Assembly (NCBI GenBank): GCA_030637365.1
Contig: DAOWGR010000191.1
Span: 1-5,288, forward strand
DNA length: 5,288 nucleotides
From: Elusimicrobiota bacterium
GTDB taxonomy: Bacteria; Elusimicrobiota; Elusimicrobia; Elusimicrobiales; UBA9959
Reading direction: 5' to 3'
The position numbers were made by a program, and so were the translations under genes. The notes under the pieces were generated by a model. It was given only the letters and a program-made list of their open reading frames with translations. It was not told the DNA's origin and made no database searches. Shown here piece after piece: positions 4,974 through 5,288 of this stretch. Position 1 is the first letter of the stretch. Each line of letters starts with the position of its first letter.

Positions 4974-5288
4974 ATGAAAATAGAACAAATAAAAATCGGA
5001 CCGCTTGATAATTTTATCTATATTGTTTCGGATGAAACCGAAAAAACTTGCTTTATGATAGATCCCGCGTGGGATTCGGCTGTTTTGGACAAATATTTAA
5101 AGGAAAATTCCCTAAAACTTTCATTCATCCTGCTTACCCATGCCCACCCCGACCATATAAACGCGGTCGATTATTTTTTAAAAAAAGATAAAAAACTAAA
5201 GGTCTATTTCCATCAAGAAGACGCCTTTATGTATGACCCCAAGGAACAAACGGAATTCATGGAAGATAAACAAGAAATAAACTTCGCC
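4974..5288 (+). CDS. Metallo-beta-lactamase-fold hydrolase (glyoxalase II-like), N-terminal part
   Basis: The frame opens at ATG 4974 and runs off the window end, giving 105 residues of what is normally a protein of roughly 200. The N-terminus IGPLDNFIYIVSDETEKTCFMIDPAWD (about 8-34) is the usual beta-strand pair and Asp-containing turn of the glyoxalase II-like branch. THAHPDHINAV (55-65) is the metal-binding HxHxDH motif, with His56, His58, Asp60 and His61 as expected ligands. This indicates a metal-dependent (usually zinc or iron) hydrolase, but the substrate cannot be told because the later ligands and substrate-binding part lie outside. No signal peptide is seen, so it is likely cytosolic. 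It is read in the same direction as the FtsB-like gene, 134 nt upstream, and may be co-transcribed through the structured spacer. Confidence 0.92.
   Translation, partial: MKIEQIKIGPLDNFIYIVSDETEKTCFMIDPAWDSAVLDKYLKENSLKLSFILLTHAHPDHINAVDYFLKKDKKLKVYFHQEDAFMYDPKEQTEFMEDKQEINFA

Overview
This 5.3-kb window looks like ordinary bacterial chromosome with moderately low GC by eye. The genes are housekeeping genes with short intergenic gaps. No phage, transposase, CRISPR, tRNA or rRNA gene is visible. The taxon cannot be fixed from the sequence. The mix of an enolase-FtsB pair, a lipoprotein signal peptide and odd repeat-filled intergenic spacers would fit an uncultured Gram-negative-type lineage, but that is inference.

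Left part (1-1500): a 5'-truncated plus-strand gene of unknown function ends at 251, followed by a strong intrinsic terminator (283-321). Two minus-strand genes face it. From their 5' end they are a thioredoxin-fold lipoprotein of the TlpA/ResA type that has lost both CxxC cysteines (1497-970), then a small NYN/PIN-like nuclease of the YacP/Rae1 type (803-375). Between these two genes lies an 87-bp palindromic element (802-888). It has perfect 16-bp outer arms enclosing two perfect 7-bp hairpins, and it covers the nuclease gene's ribosome binding site and the first bases of its start codon.

Divergent spacer (1498-1726): it separates the lipoprotein gene from the plus-strand block and carries 8-bp tandem repeats plus a promoter-like extended -10.

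Right part (1727-5288): a plus-strand cluster of a phosphoglucomutase/phosphomannomutase-family enzyme, enolase, an FtsB/DivIC-like division protein overlapping the enolase end by 32 nt, and the first 105 codons of a metallo-beta-lactamase-fold hydrolase. The first two act in sugar-phosphate and glycolytic metabolism, and the third in septum assembly. The gap before the hydrolase (4840-4973) holds several hairpins, some mutually exclusive, so it may be a regulatory leader or a repeat element.

No complete new biological system is evident. The most unusual items are the palindromic three-way-junction element at the nuclease start, the structured spacer before the hydrolase, the cysteine-less TlpA-like lipoprotein, and the 8-bp repeat tract.
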